A stretch of 64,000 nt of DNA from Ornithinimicrobium cerasi (GCF_003702705.1 NZ_QZMN01000007.1:1-64000), one strand, 5' to 3'; shown: positions 8,806 through 17,543, numbered from the stretch's first letter. A program made the numbers and translations. Notes: generated by a model from the sequence alone, not told the origin.

Positions 8806-9446
8806 GTCTGGTCCTCCTCCTGCTGGGTGGGTTGCCGGACTGCGCGGGGTATGCCGCGCAGGTCGAGGTTGTCGACGAACATGTCCACCGCCCGGTCGAG
8901 CAGCCGGCTCCACCGGTCTCCCCCGGGGTCGTTGGCGTGCTGGCTGTCGATGAGGCCGCCGACGACCGCGACGTAGAGGTCGAGGTCCTCGTCCGCCGTG
9001 ATCCCGTGGCGCGCGAACAGCTCCCGGGTCAGGTCCATGACGGCGACCGCGGGTGCGTAGGACGCCGGGCTCGGCTCGAAGCCGGGGATCGTGCGGAGGT
9101 TCATCAGCTGGTGCCGCGGGATGTCGCCGACCGCGAAGTCGAAGAACGTCCGCGCCCCCAGCCGCAGGTCGCCACGCACGTCGCCGGGCGCCCCGGCGAG
9201 GGAGGCCTCGCAGACCGCGAGGCACTCGGTCCAGGCCTGCCCGAACATCGCGTCGTAGATCGCGTTCTTGGAGTCGAAGTGCGTGTAGAGCGAGGGAGCG
9301 CGCATGCCGACCCGGTCGGCGACCTCGCGCAGCGTGATCCGGGCCAGCCCTTCCTCCCGGGCGAGCGCCCAAGCGGCGTCGAGGATCTCGAGGCGGGTGG
9401 CCTCACGTCGTTCGGCTTGCCTATCGCGGGTCGGAGTACCTAACAC
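8802..9446 (-). CDS. TetR/AcrR family transcriptional regulator
   Basis: A 214-residue TetR regulator. The helix-turn-helix is at about residues 30-62 (ARITLREVADRVGMRAPSLYTHFDSK). A ligand-binding helical C-terminus of the type with 'RELFARHGITADEDLDLYVAVVGGLIDSQ' follows. The start is GTG 9446, within a palindrome that is probably its own operator; no ATG upstream fits. The regulator precedes, and overlaps by 4 bp, a mycothiol-dependent enzyme gene, pointing to control of a detoxification step. Inducer unknown. Confidence 0.9.
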   Translation of the reverse strand: MLGTPTRDRQAERREATRLEILDAAWALAREEGLARITLREVADRVGMRAPSLYTHFDSKNAIYDAMFGQAWTECLAVCEASLAGAPGDVRGDLRLGARTFFDFAVGDIPRHQLMNLRTIPGFEPSPASYAPAVAVMDLTRELFARHGITADEDLDLYVAVVGGLIDSQHANDPGGDRWSRLLDRAVDMFVDNLDLRGIPRAVRQPTQQEEDQT

Positions 9447-9452
9447 AGTTAG
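9440..9452. promoter_or_regulatory. Putative TetR autoregulatory operator
   Basis: CTAACACAGTTAG is a perfect 5-bp inverted repeat (CTAAC/GTTAG) with a 3-bp centre. It overlaps the GTG start of the TetR gene, the usual place for a TetR self-operator. It also implies a very short or absent leader. Confidence 0.55.
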
Positions 9453-9517
9453 ATTCTGTACCCGCCGTACTACCTCTGTCTAGGCCGTCTGCGAAACACC
9501 CTCACCGGTCGTCCTCG

Positions 9518-10729
9518 TCAGGGGACGAGCGGCTGCTTGGTCGTGCAGTCGATGGGCGTGTAGAAGCGCCCCTGATCGTCGATGTACGGACCGCCGACGT
9601 AGGCGCGGCATCCCGTGTAGCCGGCTCACGGCTGCGTGGGGGCGGGGGCGGGGGCGGGGACCGGAGCAGGGGAAGGCCGTGCCTGCTGCTCCTGGGCGCG
9701 GCGCGCGGCCTCCGCCTCGGACGCCGCCTGCTCGGCCTGCCGCTGAGCCTCCGCCTCCGCCGCCTGGCGCCTGCTCCTCGGCCACGCGCGCGGCCTCCGC
9801 CTCAGCCGCCTGGCGCGCTTCCTCCTCAGCCTTGCGCTTCGCCTCCTGCTCAGCCTTCTGCTTAGCCTCCTCCGCCTTGCGCTTGGCCTCGTCCTCGGCC
9901 TTCTTCCTCGCCTCATCGGCCTTCTTCCTCGCCGCCTCCTCAGCCTTCAGCGCTCGGCCTCGGCGACAGCGGCCTTCGCGGCAGCCTCGACACGACCCTG
10001 GAGGTCGACGACCTGCACGCGCAGCGCGTCCAGCTCGGCCACACCCAGCCCGGCCGCGGCCAGCGACCCCGCCTCGGCACCCCCGATCAGCGCGATCAGG
10101 GTGGCGCCCTCGGCCACCACGGCGTCGGCTGCCTGCTGGGCGGCGCCGGGTCCGCGGCCGAGGCGGCGGCCTCGACCGAGGCGACGGAGTCGGCATACCC
10201 CTGGATCCGCGCCTCGAAGGTGCACGTCAGGGTCGGGCTGAACATCCCCCGCCTGCTCCGCCTTGCCCTCCTCGTAGGCGGCGGTCACCTCGTCGAGGAA
10301 CGTGCGGTTGGGCTCGAAGAGGACGGGTATGCCGAGCCCGCGCCGCGCGATCTCGGCGTTGATCAGGACGTCGCCCTCGAAGACGCCGGCGAGCTCGCGG
10401 TCATAACGGTCGTAGCGCTCGACGTCGTGCTCGAGGCGCACGACGTCGCCGGGCATCAGCTGGTCCTGGAGATAGCGGGTCGCCTCCGGCCCGAGGCACT
10501 CGACGGCCTTCCCCGGGTGTTTGGTCTCCGGCGTGTCGATGTTGAGGAGCCGGACGGTGTGCTCGGTGCCGTCGTAGCGGACCTCGATGGTGTCGCCGTC
10601 GATCACCCGCACGACGGTGGCCCGGTCGGACGCCGGTCCCGCGGTCACGGCGGAGTAGGCGGCACCTCCCCCGACGATGAGCACCGCACCGGTGACGAAC
10701 GTGGACACGACGGAGCGGACCGACGGCAT
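9518..10729 (-). pseudogene. Thermonuclease (SNase-like) gene with several frameshifts
   Basis: The first about 165 codons encode a signal/anchor segment and an intact staphylococcal-nuclease fold (VVRVIDGDTIEVRYDG, LLNIDTPETKHP, DRELAGVF). The frame then changes repeatedly. One frame gives MFSPTLTCTFEARIQGYADS, another an Ala/Glu/Lys coiled coil (KAEEAARKKADEARKK), and a third the end of the coil and a Pro-rich linker. A TGA at 9626-9628 then interrupts that frame before a Cys-containing tail (GYTGCRAYVGGPYID...TPIDC) ending at 9518. At least four frame changes plus a stop point to a decayed gene, or to assembly errors in low-complexity sequence. The intact ancestor would be a secreted nuclease with a coiled-coil and C-terminal domain. 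Confidence 0.75.
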
Positions 10730-10826
10730 GAGCCCCTGCTTTCCCCTGACGACGACGAACGGTCACATCGTCGTGGTCGGAGGGGTGCCGCGGGGCGGGA
10801 ACGACAAGAACGTCACCAAACCATGA

Positions 10827-11549
10827 TCAGGCTCCGGTGGCGATCGTCACCCGGGTGCCGAGCGCCATCGTCCCGGTCGACCAAATCATGTCCATCGCGC
10901 GGGTCGACAAGCGGGAGCAGCCGTGCGAGTCGGGCCACGGCGGGATCTTCGCGGAGCCGTGCACCGCCCAGCCGGAGTTGTAGTACATCGGCCGGTAGAG
11001 GTTGCCGAGCGGTCCCCACTGCCAGCCCTTGCTGTAGGTCGAGTAGACCTTCCACGACCCGGTCGGGGTGACGGCGAGGTGACGGACGCCGTTGAGCCAG
11101 TAGTACTGGTTGTTGCCGGTGCTGGTGTTGAGGACGCGCGTGGTCCGCCCGTCGCGGACGACGAGGAACAGCTGCTTGCGCAGGTGGACCTCGACGCGCG
11201 AGCCGGCGCCGCCGACAGGCTTGGGCAGGGTGCCGTTGGCGAGTGCGGTGCGGGTGAGCGGGCCGACCACGCCGTCGCGGGTGAGCCCGTTCTGCTTCTG
11301 CACCGCCCACGTCGCCTGCTGCGTCAGCTCGCCGAAGTCGCCGTCGGCGGTCCCGCACCAGTACCCCTTGGTGGCGAGCTGCTTCTGCAGCGCCCGCACG
11401 TCCTCCCCCACGCACCCGCGGTAGAGCGCACGCGTCGCGGCGTGGCTCGTGCCTGCCGCGAGCGGCGTGAGCATCATCCCCGCCGTCACGCCGAGACCCC
11501 CGCGCAGCACCGAGCGTCGCCCGAGCTGCATACCTGGAACTGTGTTCAT
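10827..11549 (-). CDS. Secreted L,D-transpeptidase with peptidoglycan-binding domain
   Basis: A 240-residue exported protein. The signal begins MNTVPGMQLGRRSVLRG and has a twin-arginine look ('GRRSVLRGGLG'), ending near THAATRA. A PG_binding_1 domain follows (about 35-100: CVGEDVRALQKQLATKGYW). The YkuD catalytic domain carries 'HGSAKIPPWPDSHGCSRLS', with the His and nucleophilic Cys. It would form 3-3 cross-links in peptidoglycan, or another acyl transfer to the wall. Start ATG 11549 was chosen because the signal peptide begins there; the longer open frame has no leader character. Confidence 0.9.
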   Translation of the reverse strand: MNTVPGMQLGRRSVLRGGLGVTAGMMLTPLAAGTSHAATRALYRGCVGEDVRALQKQLATKGYWCGTADGDFGELTQQATWAVQKQNGLTRDGVVGPLTRTALANGTLPKPVGGAGSRVEVHLRKQLFLVVRDGRTTRVLNTSTGNNQYYWLNGVRHLAVTPTGSWKVYSTYSKGWQWGPLGNLYRPMYYNSGWAVHGSAKIPPWPDSHGCSRLSTRAMDMIWSTGTMALGTRVTIATGA

Positions 11550-11652
11550 GTATTGCCCCTGACTTCTCCCCCGGCCCGGACGGGCCGACCCTGTGTGGTA
11601 CCCCCGGTAGCGGGTACATGTCTGGGGAGGGGAGGGGTGTTGCACGCGCCGG

Positions 11653-11732
11653 GCATGCCTGTGCGCGGCTGTCGTGCCACGACGAACGCCTGGGTGTTCG
11701 TCGTGACACGACAGCCAGGCACAGGCATCCCA
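11653..11732. repeat. 80-bp near-perfect hairpin element
   Basis: Arms 11653-11690 and 11695-11732 pair over 38 positions with only four mismatches and one G-T, around a 4-base loop. Each arm also carries its own 13-bp palindrome, GTCGTG-N-CACGAC (11672-11684 and 11701-11713). It sits in the 325-bp gap between divergent genes. No protein or terminator T-run is attached. It could be a REP/MITE-like palindromic element or a cruciform-forming regulatory site. The rest of the gap shows nothing else clear. Confidence 0.85.
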
Positions 11733-11874
11733 GGACCTGTCGCTGCAGCTGTGGCAGGCCATCTTCTTACCAATTCGTTACCTGTGGACAGGGCGAACGG
11801 GCGGCTGTGGTTTGGCAGACTGGCGGACGACAGACGCCCGGAGCGCCGGGCACCGCTGCCTGGAGGGGTATGAC

Positions 11875-12405
11875 GTGAGCCGCACCGTGATCGTCGCTGC
11901 CGTCGCGAGCCTGGTGCTCGCTGGATGCACGGGTTCGACCGAGCCGTCGCAACCACCCACGAGCGAGGACGCGCTGACGACGACCAGTCCGGTGACCGAG
12001 GAGGCTGCGGTCACGAGCGAGGCCGCGCCGACGACGGAGGAGCCGGAGGGGACCGAGGCGGCGGCATTCCCCCAGACCGAGACTGGGGCCGAGGGGTTCG
12101 TGGCGTATTACGTCGAGACGTTGAACGACGTGCATGTAGGCAACCAAGACGTCGAAACTCTCCGTGCCCTGTCAGAGGAGACGTGTCAAACCTGCCAAGC
12201 CTTCGCGGACGTCGCCGAAGCGTCGCCGTTCGGTGGTCCGTACATGCAGTTCATCTCCGGGTCGCCCGTTCTAGTTGGAGATGAAGCTGTGGTCGAAACG
12301 GTTCTAGAACAAGAATCCGATGGCTCCACTGTCGACTCGGTGTTCACATTGACTTGGGGGGATGACGAATGGCGCGTGTCAAAGATTCAAGCGGCAGGGC
12401 GCTAG
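11875..12405 (+). CDS. DUF6318-like lipoprotein
   Basis: A 176-residue lipoprotein. The signal ends in VLAGC, the linker is Thr/Glu/Ala-rich, and the C-terminal domain is of the DUF6318 type with the marker 'EETCQTCQAFAD' (CxxC), preceded by 'GFVAYYVETLND'. The family is actinobacterial and of unknown function. Start GTG 11875 was chosen for GGAGGGG at 11862-11868. It overlaps the next gene by 37 bp, so the two secreted proteins are probably made together. GC content dips towards its 3' end compared with neighbours. Confidence 0.75.
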   Translation: MSRTVIVAAVASLVLAGCTGSTEPSQPPTSEDALTTTSPVTEEAAVTSEAAPTTEEPEGTEAAAFPQTETGAEGFVAYYVETLNDVHVGNQDVETLRALSEETCQTCQAFADVAEASPFGGPYMQFISGSPVLVGDEAVVETVLEQESDGSTVDSVFTLTWGDDEWRVSKIQAAGR

Positions 12406-13301
12406 GCCTCGCTCTCGCTTGCGTCGTTACCCACGGGCCGGCTGCAGCTGCCATGCCAGACGACCCTTGTCTCGAGACCGGCGACATCTTGGCTTGTATG
12501 GAGAATAACGACGGCGTGTCCGTGGGATTCAGCCAGGAACAAACCCAGGCCCTCGCCAGCTCCTATCCTCCGGGCGCCACCGCGGACTCCCCCGACTCCT
12601 GGTACGAATACGTCGCCGTCATCGACTGCCGTCCGCCGAACACCCCCGACCAACCCCGCCTGGAGATCTGCGGCTTCGCGGTCAGCTACTGCGAGGAGAA
12701 CGTCCCCGACTCCTACGGCCCCCGGTCCTGGATCTACCGCCGCACCGCCGACGGGTCCGGCCCGACGTCGGCCTGGGCGGAGGTCGCACCGACCTGCTAC
12801 ACCGACTCCGTCCCCGTCCGCTCGGGAGAGCCCTCCGTCGCGCTGACCGAGGCGATGATCATCGAGCAGTTCCACCGCACCGACTTCGCGCTCCCCCGGC
12901 TGGTCGTCCAGCCGCCCGACGGCCGCACGCTGGTCAACCTCCCCGTCTTCTTCGAGCTCGGCTGGCCCGAGGCCGGCTACGGCCCCGACGAGGTCGACAC
13001 CACGACGATCGTCGGCCACGAGGTCCGCATCCGACCGACCCTCGTCGGCGCCACCTACGTCACCGGCGACGGCGGCGCGATCGGACCGACGACGAGCCTC
13101 GGCGGCGGTTACCCCGACGGCGACATCACCCACGAGTACACCGGCGCCGCCGACCTCTCCCCCTACATCTCCGTCCAGTACGGCGGCCAGGTCAGCGTCG
13201 ACGGCGGCTCCTGGCGCCCGATCCCCGGCACCGCCACGATCGACGGCCCCGGCACCCCGCTCCAGGTCCTCACCTCGACCAACCGGCTCTACGACAACTG
13301 A
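12369..13301 (+). CDS. Secreted protein, function unknown
   Basis: A 310-residue protein with an N-terminal export signal (to about residue 28, GPAAAAMP) and six or more Cys in the mature part (CLETGDILACMEN, DCRPPN, EICGFAVSYCEE, CYTDS), suggesting disulfides. The C-terminal half contains 'LVNLPVFFELGWP...VGHEVRIRPT', which looks like a beta-sandwich. No family name can be given. ATG 12369 lies inside the preceding DUF6318 gene with a G-rich site (GGGGGG) upstream, so translation is likely coupled. It probably acts at the cell surface with that lipoprotein. Confidence 0.7.
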   Translation: MARVKDSSGRALGLALACVVTHGPAAAAMPDDPCLETGDILACMENNDGVSVGFSQEQTQALASSYPPGATADSPDSWYEYVAVIDCRPPNTPDQPRLEICGFAVSYCEENVPDSYGPRSWIYRRTADGSGPTSAWAEVAPTCYTDSVPVRSGEPSVALTEAMIIEQFHRTDFALPRLVVQPPDGRTLVNLPVFFELGWPEAGYGPDEVDTTTIVGHEVRIRPTLVGATYVTGDGGAIGPTTSLGGGYPDGDITHEYTGAADLSPYISVQYGGQVSVDGGSWRPIPGTATIDGPGTPLQVLTSTNRLYDN

Positions 13302-13330
13302 CCGGCGCGCCCCGGGCATACGCTGACCCC

Positions 13331-13897
13331 GTGGTCGACCCCCTGCCCGCCACCCCCGTCCGGCTCGACGCGCCGGGCCTTCTGCTGCGCGCCTACCTGG
13401 ACACCGACGCCCCCGACCTCACCGCTGCCTTCGCCGACGAGGACATCGCCCGGTGGAACCCCGGCTCCCCCGACCCCGAGGCGGTCGAGGCGTTCATGGC
13501 CAGCCGCAACGACTGGAGCACCGGCGACCACGCCTCGTGGGCGGTCGCGGACCCGACCGGACGCCTCGCCGGCTCCGTCTCGATCCACCGCCTCGACCGC
13601 GACCAGGGCGACGCCGAGATCGGCTACTGGATCGCGCCGTGGGCCAGGCGCAGGGGGTATGCCGTGCGCGCCGTCCTCCTTGCCACCCGGTTCGGGTTCG
13701 GTCCCCTCGGTCTGCACCGCCTGTACCTCTACCACGCGGTGGACAACCCCGGCTCGTGCGCCGTCGCCCTCGCCGCGGGCTACCTCCACGAGGGGACACT
13801 CCGCCAGTCGTTCAGGTATGCCGACGGCGTGCACCATGACGAGCATCTCCACGGCCGGTTGTCGGCGGACCCCGAGCCCGAGCGGGCTGCCCGGTGA
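13331..13897 (+). CDS. GNAT family N-acetyltransferase (RimJ/RimL type)
   Basis: A 188-residue acetyltransferase. It has the N-terminal LLLRAYLDTDAPDL, the mid-region 'AEIGYWIAPWARRRGYAVRAV' (beta4 and the acetyl-CoA P-loop R-R-x-G-Y/x-A), and 'LHRLYLYHAVDNPGSCAVALAAGY' typical of RimJ/RimL-like enzymes. It would acetylate an amine or a protein N-terminus; the substrate cannot be told from sequence. Start is GTG 13331. The 3' end overlaps the next gene by 4 bp (GTGA). Confidence 0.88.
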   Translation: MVDPLPATPVRLDAPGLLLRAYLDTDAPDLTAAFADEDIARWNPGSPDPEAVEAFMASRNDWSTGDHASWAVADPTGRLAGSVSIHRLDRDQGDAEIGYWIAPWARRRGYAVRAVLLATRFGFGPLGLHRLYLYHAVDNPGSCAVALAAGYLHEGTLRQSFRYADGVHHDEHLHGRLSADPEPERAAR

Positions 13898-14559
13898 CGC
13901 TGAGGCCCGTCGCCGAGCCGTCCGCCGCCGCCTGGTTGGTGTCGCGCGGCCGGCCGTGGCCCCGTCTGGCGCTCTTCGGCCCGGCGGGTCTCGAGGCGTA
14001 CGCCCGGCTCCGGTTCATCCCCGACCCGAACCGGCCGGGGCAGGAGGAGCACGAGCACGACGGCGGGGAGGACCTCCCCCGGGAGCTGGTCCAGCTGCGC
14101 ACCGTCGTCGACGTCCTGCGACGGCATACCCGGACCCCTGACGACGCGTGGCACTGCCTGTGGGAGGGGTGGGGCGACCTCCACGCGGGGGCCACCATCG
14201 TGACCACGCTGCACGACGACGGCCGTGCCGAAGGTCGCCCGGGCGCGCCGGCCTTCCCGCCGGGCGTGCTGGGCGCGCCGACGGTCCACCTCCCCCACCG
14301 CAGCCACCACCTCTTCCGCGGCCCGCTGTCCGACCTGGGCGACTGGGGTGCGGCCGACCTCGCTCCTGGTGTCCCTCGGGGTGACCTGGTGCCGTCCTAC
14401 GTCTGGCCCTCCGACCAGGCCTGGTGCATCGCCGCCGACACCGACCCGCACTGGGCGGGGATCGGTGGCACCCGCGAGGCGGTCGAGGACCTGCTCGCGC
14501 TCAGCACGGTCGACGTCGTGGCGGCCGACCCGGCGGAGGACCAGCCGTCCTACCCCTGA
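13894..14559 (+). CDS. Conserved hypothetical protein
   Basis: A 221-residue soluble protein without signal or membrane segments. Notable motifs are 'DDAWHCLWEGWGD', 'VHLPHRSHHLFRGPL' and 'PSYVWPSDQAWCIAADTDPHWAGIGG'. I know this pattern only from uncharacterised actinobacterial proteins. It begins at GTG 13894, overlapping the stop of the GNAT gene by 4 bp, so the two likely form one unit. Confidence 0.7.
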   Translation: MTLRPVAEPSAAAWLVSRGRPWPRLALFGPAGLEAYARLRFIPDPNRPGQEEHEHDGGEDLPRELVQLRTVVDVLRRHTRTPDDAWHCLWEGWGDLHAGATIVTTLHDDGRAEGRPGAPAFPPGVLGAPTVHLPHRSHHLFRGPLSDLGDWGAADLAPGVPRGDLVPSYVWPSDQAWCIAADTDPHWAGIGGTREAVEDLLALSTVDVVAADPAEDQPSYP

Positions 14560-14647
14560 CCGGTGTGCCCGCCGGAGCCCGGCGGCGATGCGGTCCAGCC
14601 GCCGGACGCCACCACCGCTGGGGGTGTCAGGGGCAGGGGTCCAGGGC

Positions 14648-15169
14648 TCAGCAGTCGGTCAGGTCCTCCCACGTGCCGACGATGCTGCCGTCCTCGGCGC
14701 CCAGGAGCACGTCCTGCGGGCCGAGCTGGGCGACCTGGTCGAGCGTGAAGTGCACCCCCGGGAGGTTCTCGATCTCGCCCGCGGGGATGGCCTGCACGAT
14801 GTAGCCCCGCGCGGGGTCCAGCTGCGGCGGGTCGTCCGCCGCCGACGGGACGAAGAGCTTGTCCTGCCGGCTGCGGTCGCCCATCTGCCAAGAGCCCACC
14901 AGCGGGTTCTCCTCGTCGTCGGCGAGCCCCTCCCGGTCGGCGTGCATCACCACGGAGGCCACGGCCTCCTCTCCGCAGCTGTCCCAGACGACCGCCAGGT
15001 CGCCCTCGACGGACATGACCCCTGTCCGTCCCACGGTCTCGAAGCCGCTCGGGGCGATGCAGCCCGAGAGTCCGACCGCCACGACCGCGCAGACGCCGCC
15101 CACCATCGCCACCCGGGCCCCGGGCCCACGACGAGTCACCCGCCCACCGACACTCGCTCCCGTGCGCAT
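14648..15169 (-). CDS. Lipoprotein, function unknown
   Basis: A 173-residue protein with a positively charged N-terminus, a hydrophobic segment and a lipobox ending LSGC near residue 37. The mature part includes 'VWDSCGEEAVASVVMHADREG' and ends 'GTWEDLTDC'; the two Cys could pair. Start ATG 15169 was chosen as the first codon giving a complete signal; the longer open frame upstream runs through the neighbouring membrane-protein gene. No family recognised. Confidence 0.65.
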   Translation of the reverse strand: MRTGASVGGRVTRRGPGARVAMVGGVCAVVAVGLSGCIAPSGFETVGRTGVMSVEGDLAVVWDSCGEEAVASVVMHADREGLADDEENPLVGSWQMGDRSRQDKLFVPSAADDPPQLDPARGYIVQAIPAGEIENLPGVHFTLDQVAQLGPQDVLLGAEDGSIVGTWEDLTDC

Positions 15170-15192
15170 GCCCGACCTTAGCGCGGCGCCGC

Positions 15193-15789
15193 TCAGCGCA
15201 CCCGTGCCACGGCGGGTGCCCGGCGGGCCCGGTGCCGCAGCAGCAGTCCCACCGACATCACCACGAGCAGCCCCGCCATCAGGTAGGCGCCCAGGGTGTC
15301 GGGGGTGTCGGCGACGAGGACGACCAGCCCCGCCACCACCTGGACCACCCCTGCCACGAGGAAGGCGACCTCGCCGTACAGGTGGGCGAAGGTGAAGTAG
15401 TGCGCTCCTACCACCACCATCGCCAGCGGGAAGAAGGCACCCGGCAGGACGCCCGCGACGAGCCACACCGCCAGCAGCCCGGCCACCATCCCGAACGCCG
15501 ACTGCATCGCCAGACCTCGCATCGGGTGCCCGGCCGGCAGGTCCGCCCGGTCCCCGAGCAGCCGGTTGCCGAGCATGGACAGCGGAGGGATCAGCACGCC
15601 GCCGAGGAACAGCACGGCGGACCCCGACGCCATACCTGAGCGGTCCGCGGTGAGACCGGCGACGAGCCAGACCACGGCCGCGACGAGCGGCCCGAGCCAC
15701 CCGCCGTGGTAGATCCGGCGCACGTCCGCCTGCGCCTCGGCGACGCCGAGCGAGCGGGTGTCCTGGTGTCCCTCGGAGTGCGTCGTCAC
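15193..15789 (-). CDS. Multi-pass membrane protein (DUF7010-like)
   Basis: A 198-residue protein with about five to six hydrophobic helices and the motif 'PLSMLGNRLLGDRADLPAGHPMRGLAMQS', followed by 'VVGAHYFTFAHLYGE'. The layout resembles DUF7010-type membrane proteins, but I am not certain of the family. Its start overlaps the stop of the response regulator by 4 bp (ATGA), making it the last gene of a kinase-regulator-membrane protein operon. It may be a target or an accessory of that two-component system. Confidence 0.7.
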   Translation of the reverse strand: MTTHSEGHQDTRSLGVAEAQADVRRIYHGGWLGPLVAAVVWLVAGLTADRSGMASGSAVLFLGGVLIPPLSMLGNRLLGDRADLPAGHPMRGLAMQSAFGMVAGLLAVWLVAGVLPGAFFPLAMVVVGAHYFTFAHLYGEVAFLVAGVVQVVAGLVVLVADTPDTLGAYLMAGLLVVMSVGLLLRHRARRAPAVARVR

Positions 15790-16391
15790 AGCCAGCCGTT
15801 CTCCTCCGCGGCCCGCGCCGCCTCCACCCGCGTGTCCGCACCGGTCTTGCCGATCGCCGACGAGAGATAGTTGCGCACCGTCCCGGGCGAGAGGTAGAGC
15901 CGCCCCGCGATCCGCTGAACGGTCGCCCCGTCGAGCGCCTCGCGGAGCACGTCGCGCTCCCGGTCGGTGAGGGGGTTCGGGCCGCCGATGAGCGACTCCG
16001 TCGCCAGGGTCGGGTCGACCACCCGCAGCCCCGCGTGCACGCGCCGCACCGCCTCCGCCAGCTCGTCCGCGGGGGTGTCCTTGACCACGAACCCGCTCGC
16101 CCCCGCGTCCATCGCCCGCCGCAGGTAGCCCGGACGCCCGAACGTCGTCACCATCAGCGACCGCGTCGGCAGCCCCGCCTCCCGCAGCGCAGCGGCGACC
16201 GCGATCCCGTCGAGGCCGGGCATCTCGATGTCGAGGAGGCAGACGTCGGGCGAGGTATGCCGCACGGTCGCCACGACCTCGTCACCCCGCCCCACCTGGG
16301 CGACCACCTCGATGTCGCGCTCGAGGTCGAGGAGCGCGGCCAGCGCGCCGCGGACCAGGGCCTGGTCGTCGGCGAGCAGCACGCGGATCAC
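15786..16391 (-). CDS. NarL/DesR-type response regulator
   Basis: A 201-residue response regulator. The receiver (1-120) has Asp 8/9, phosphoacceptor Asp 54 and Lys 104. The LuxR/GerE helix-turn-helix (about 138-195) reads 'LTDRERDVLREALDGATVQRIAGRLYLSPGTVRNYLSSAIGKTG'. Start GTG 16391 overlaps the kinase stop by 4 bp (GTGA). It is phosphorylated by the adjacent kinase and probably controls its own operon; the 20-bp palindrome upstream of the kinase is a candidate site. Confidence 0.93.
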   Translation of the reverse strand: MIRVLLADDQALVRGALAALLDLERDIEVVAQVGRGDEVVATVRHTSPDVCLLDIEMPGLDGIAVAAALREAGLPTRSLMVTTFGRPGYLRRAMDAGASGFVVKDTPADELAEAVRRVHAGLRVVDPTLATESLIGGPNPLTDRERDVLREALDGATVQRIAGRLYLSPGTVRNYLSSAIGKTGADTRVEAARAAEENGWL

Positions 16392-17491
16392 AGCCGCACC
16401 TCCAGCCGGGTCCCGTGCCCGTCGGGCCCGGCGCCGAGGTAGAGCCGGCCGCCGGCCTGCTGCACCCGCTCGCGCAGGCCGCCCAGACCGTTGCCCTCCC
16501 GGCGGCCCTGCAGACCGCGGCCGTCGTCGGTGACGGTGATGCAGTCGCTGCCGAGCTCGACGACGCAACGCCGCGCCCGGCTGTGGCGGACGACGTTGGT
16601 CACCGCCTCGCGGAGCACCCAGGCCATCGTGATCCGGTGGCGGGGGTCGACCACGGACAGGTCCTCCGGGAAGGTGACGTCGATGCCCGCGCCGGCACAC
16701 GCCATACGCGCCGCCTCCACCTCCTCGGTGAGCCGTGCGACCCGCAGGCCACCGACCGTGGCGCGGATCTCCGCGAGCGCCTGGCGGGACAGGTCCTGCA
16801 CCTCGGCCAGCTCGTGCTTGGCGCGCTCGGGGTCGGTGTCGACGAGCCGCTTGGCGAGCTCGGTCTTCATCGCCACGACGGTGAGCGAATGGCCGAGCAC
16901 GTCGTGGACGTCGCGGGCCACCTGCTCGCGCTGCTCGGTGAGCGCGACGCGGGCCTCCGTCGTGCGCTGCGCGTCCTGCTTCTCGTCGACGTAGCGGCTG
17001 ACGACGCTGAGCGAGAGCACCGCCAGGCAGATCGCCCAGAGCAGCAGGTTGGGCCACCACGTCCAGGCGATGGCGCTGCCGACGAAGATCGCCGCGAGGA
17101 GACCGAGGCAGACCACCCACATCTGGCGCCACGGGAGGAAGAAGACGGGGAGGCTGACGATGAAGGGGCCCGCCGTCATCGAGTTGGGCCCGAGCATCCA
17201 GGCGAGCACCAGGCCGATGGCGATGAGCGCGACCAGGCCCGCGACGCCGGTGCGGCGGGCACGGAGGTAGTCCTCGGTGACGACGTGGACGTTGGTGGTG
17301 CGGAGGGTCTGGATGTAGACGGCGCAGAAGGTGAGGATCAGGCCGGTGGCGCTCAGCTGGAAGGTGAGGTCGAGGTCGCTGGACCACACGTAGGTGAGCG
17401 GGAAGATCCAGAAGAACAGCCAGACGGCACCCATCACCCAGCCCAGGCGTGCCCAGGCATCGTCGCGTCGCTCTGCCACCACCGCCGTCAC
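16388..17491 (-). CDS. DesK/NarX-type sensor histidine kinase
   Basis: A 367-residue kinase. Five to six membrane helices (about 15-165) have little external loop, as in DesK-like kinases that sense the membrane. The HisKA_3 box is 'EQVARDVHDVLGHSLTVV' with phospho-His 196. The HATPase domain has 'LREAVTNVVRHSRARR' (N box) and 'VTDDGRGLQGRREGNGLGGLRERV' (G1/G2). Start is GTG 17491. It is the first gene of a three-gene operon with its regulator and a membrane protein. Signal unknown; membrane or cell-wall stress is a family-based guess. Confidence 0.93.
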   Translation of the reverse strand: MTAVVAERRDDAWARLGWVMGAVWLFFWIFPLTYVWSSDLDLTFQLSATGLILTFCAVYIQTLRTTNVHVVTEDYLRARRTGVAGLVALIAIGLVLAWMLGPNSMTAGPFIVSLPVFFLPWRQMWVVCLGLLAAIFVGSAIAWTWWPNLLLWAICLAVLSLSVVSRYVDEKQDAQRTTEARVALTEQREQVARDVHDVLGHSLTVVAMKTELAKRLVDTDPERAKHELAEVQDLSRQALAEIRATVGGLRVARLTEEVEAARMACAGAGIDVTFPEDLSVVDPRHRITMAWVLREAVTNVVRHSRARRCVVELGSDCITVTDDGRGLQGRREGNGLGGLRERVQQAGGRLYLGAGPDGHGTRLEVRL

Positions 17492-17523
17492 GGGACCACT
17501 GTCCCAGGCCCGGCCCCGTGGTG

Positions 17524-17543
17524 CCGGTGACAGGTGTCACCGG
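17524..17543. promoter_or_regulatory. 20-bp palindrome between kinase and HNH genes
   Basis: CCGGTGACAGGTGTCACCGG has perfect 9-bp arms around GG. It lies 33 bp upstream of the histidine kinase start and 53 bp upstream of the divergent HNH gene. This is the expected position for a response-regulator operator controlling the two-component operon, but it could also serve the HNH gene. Confidence 0.55.
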
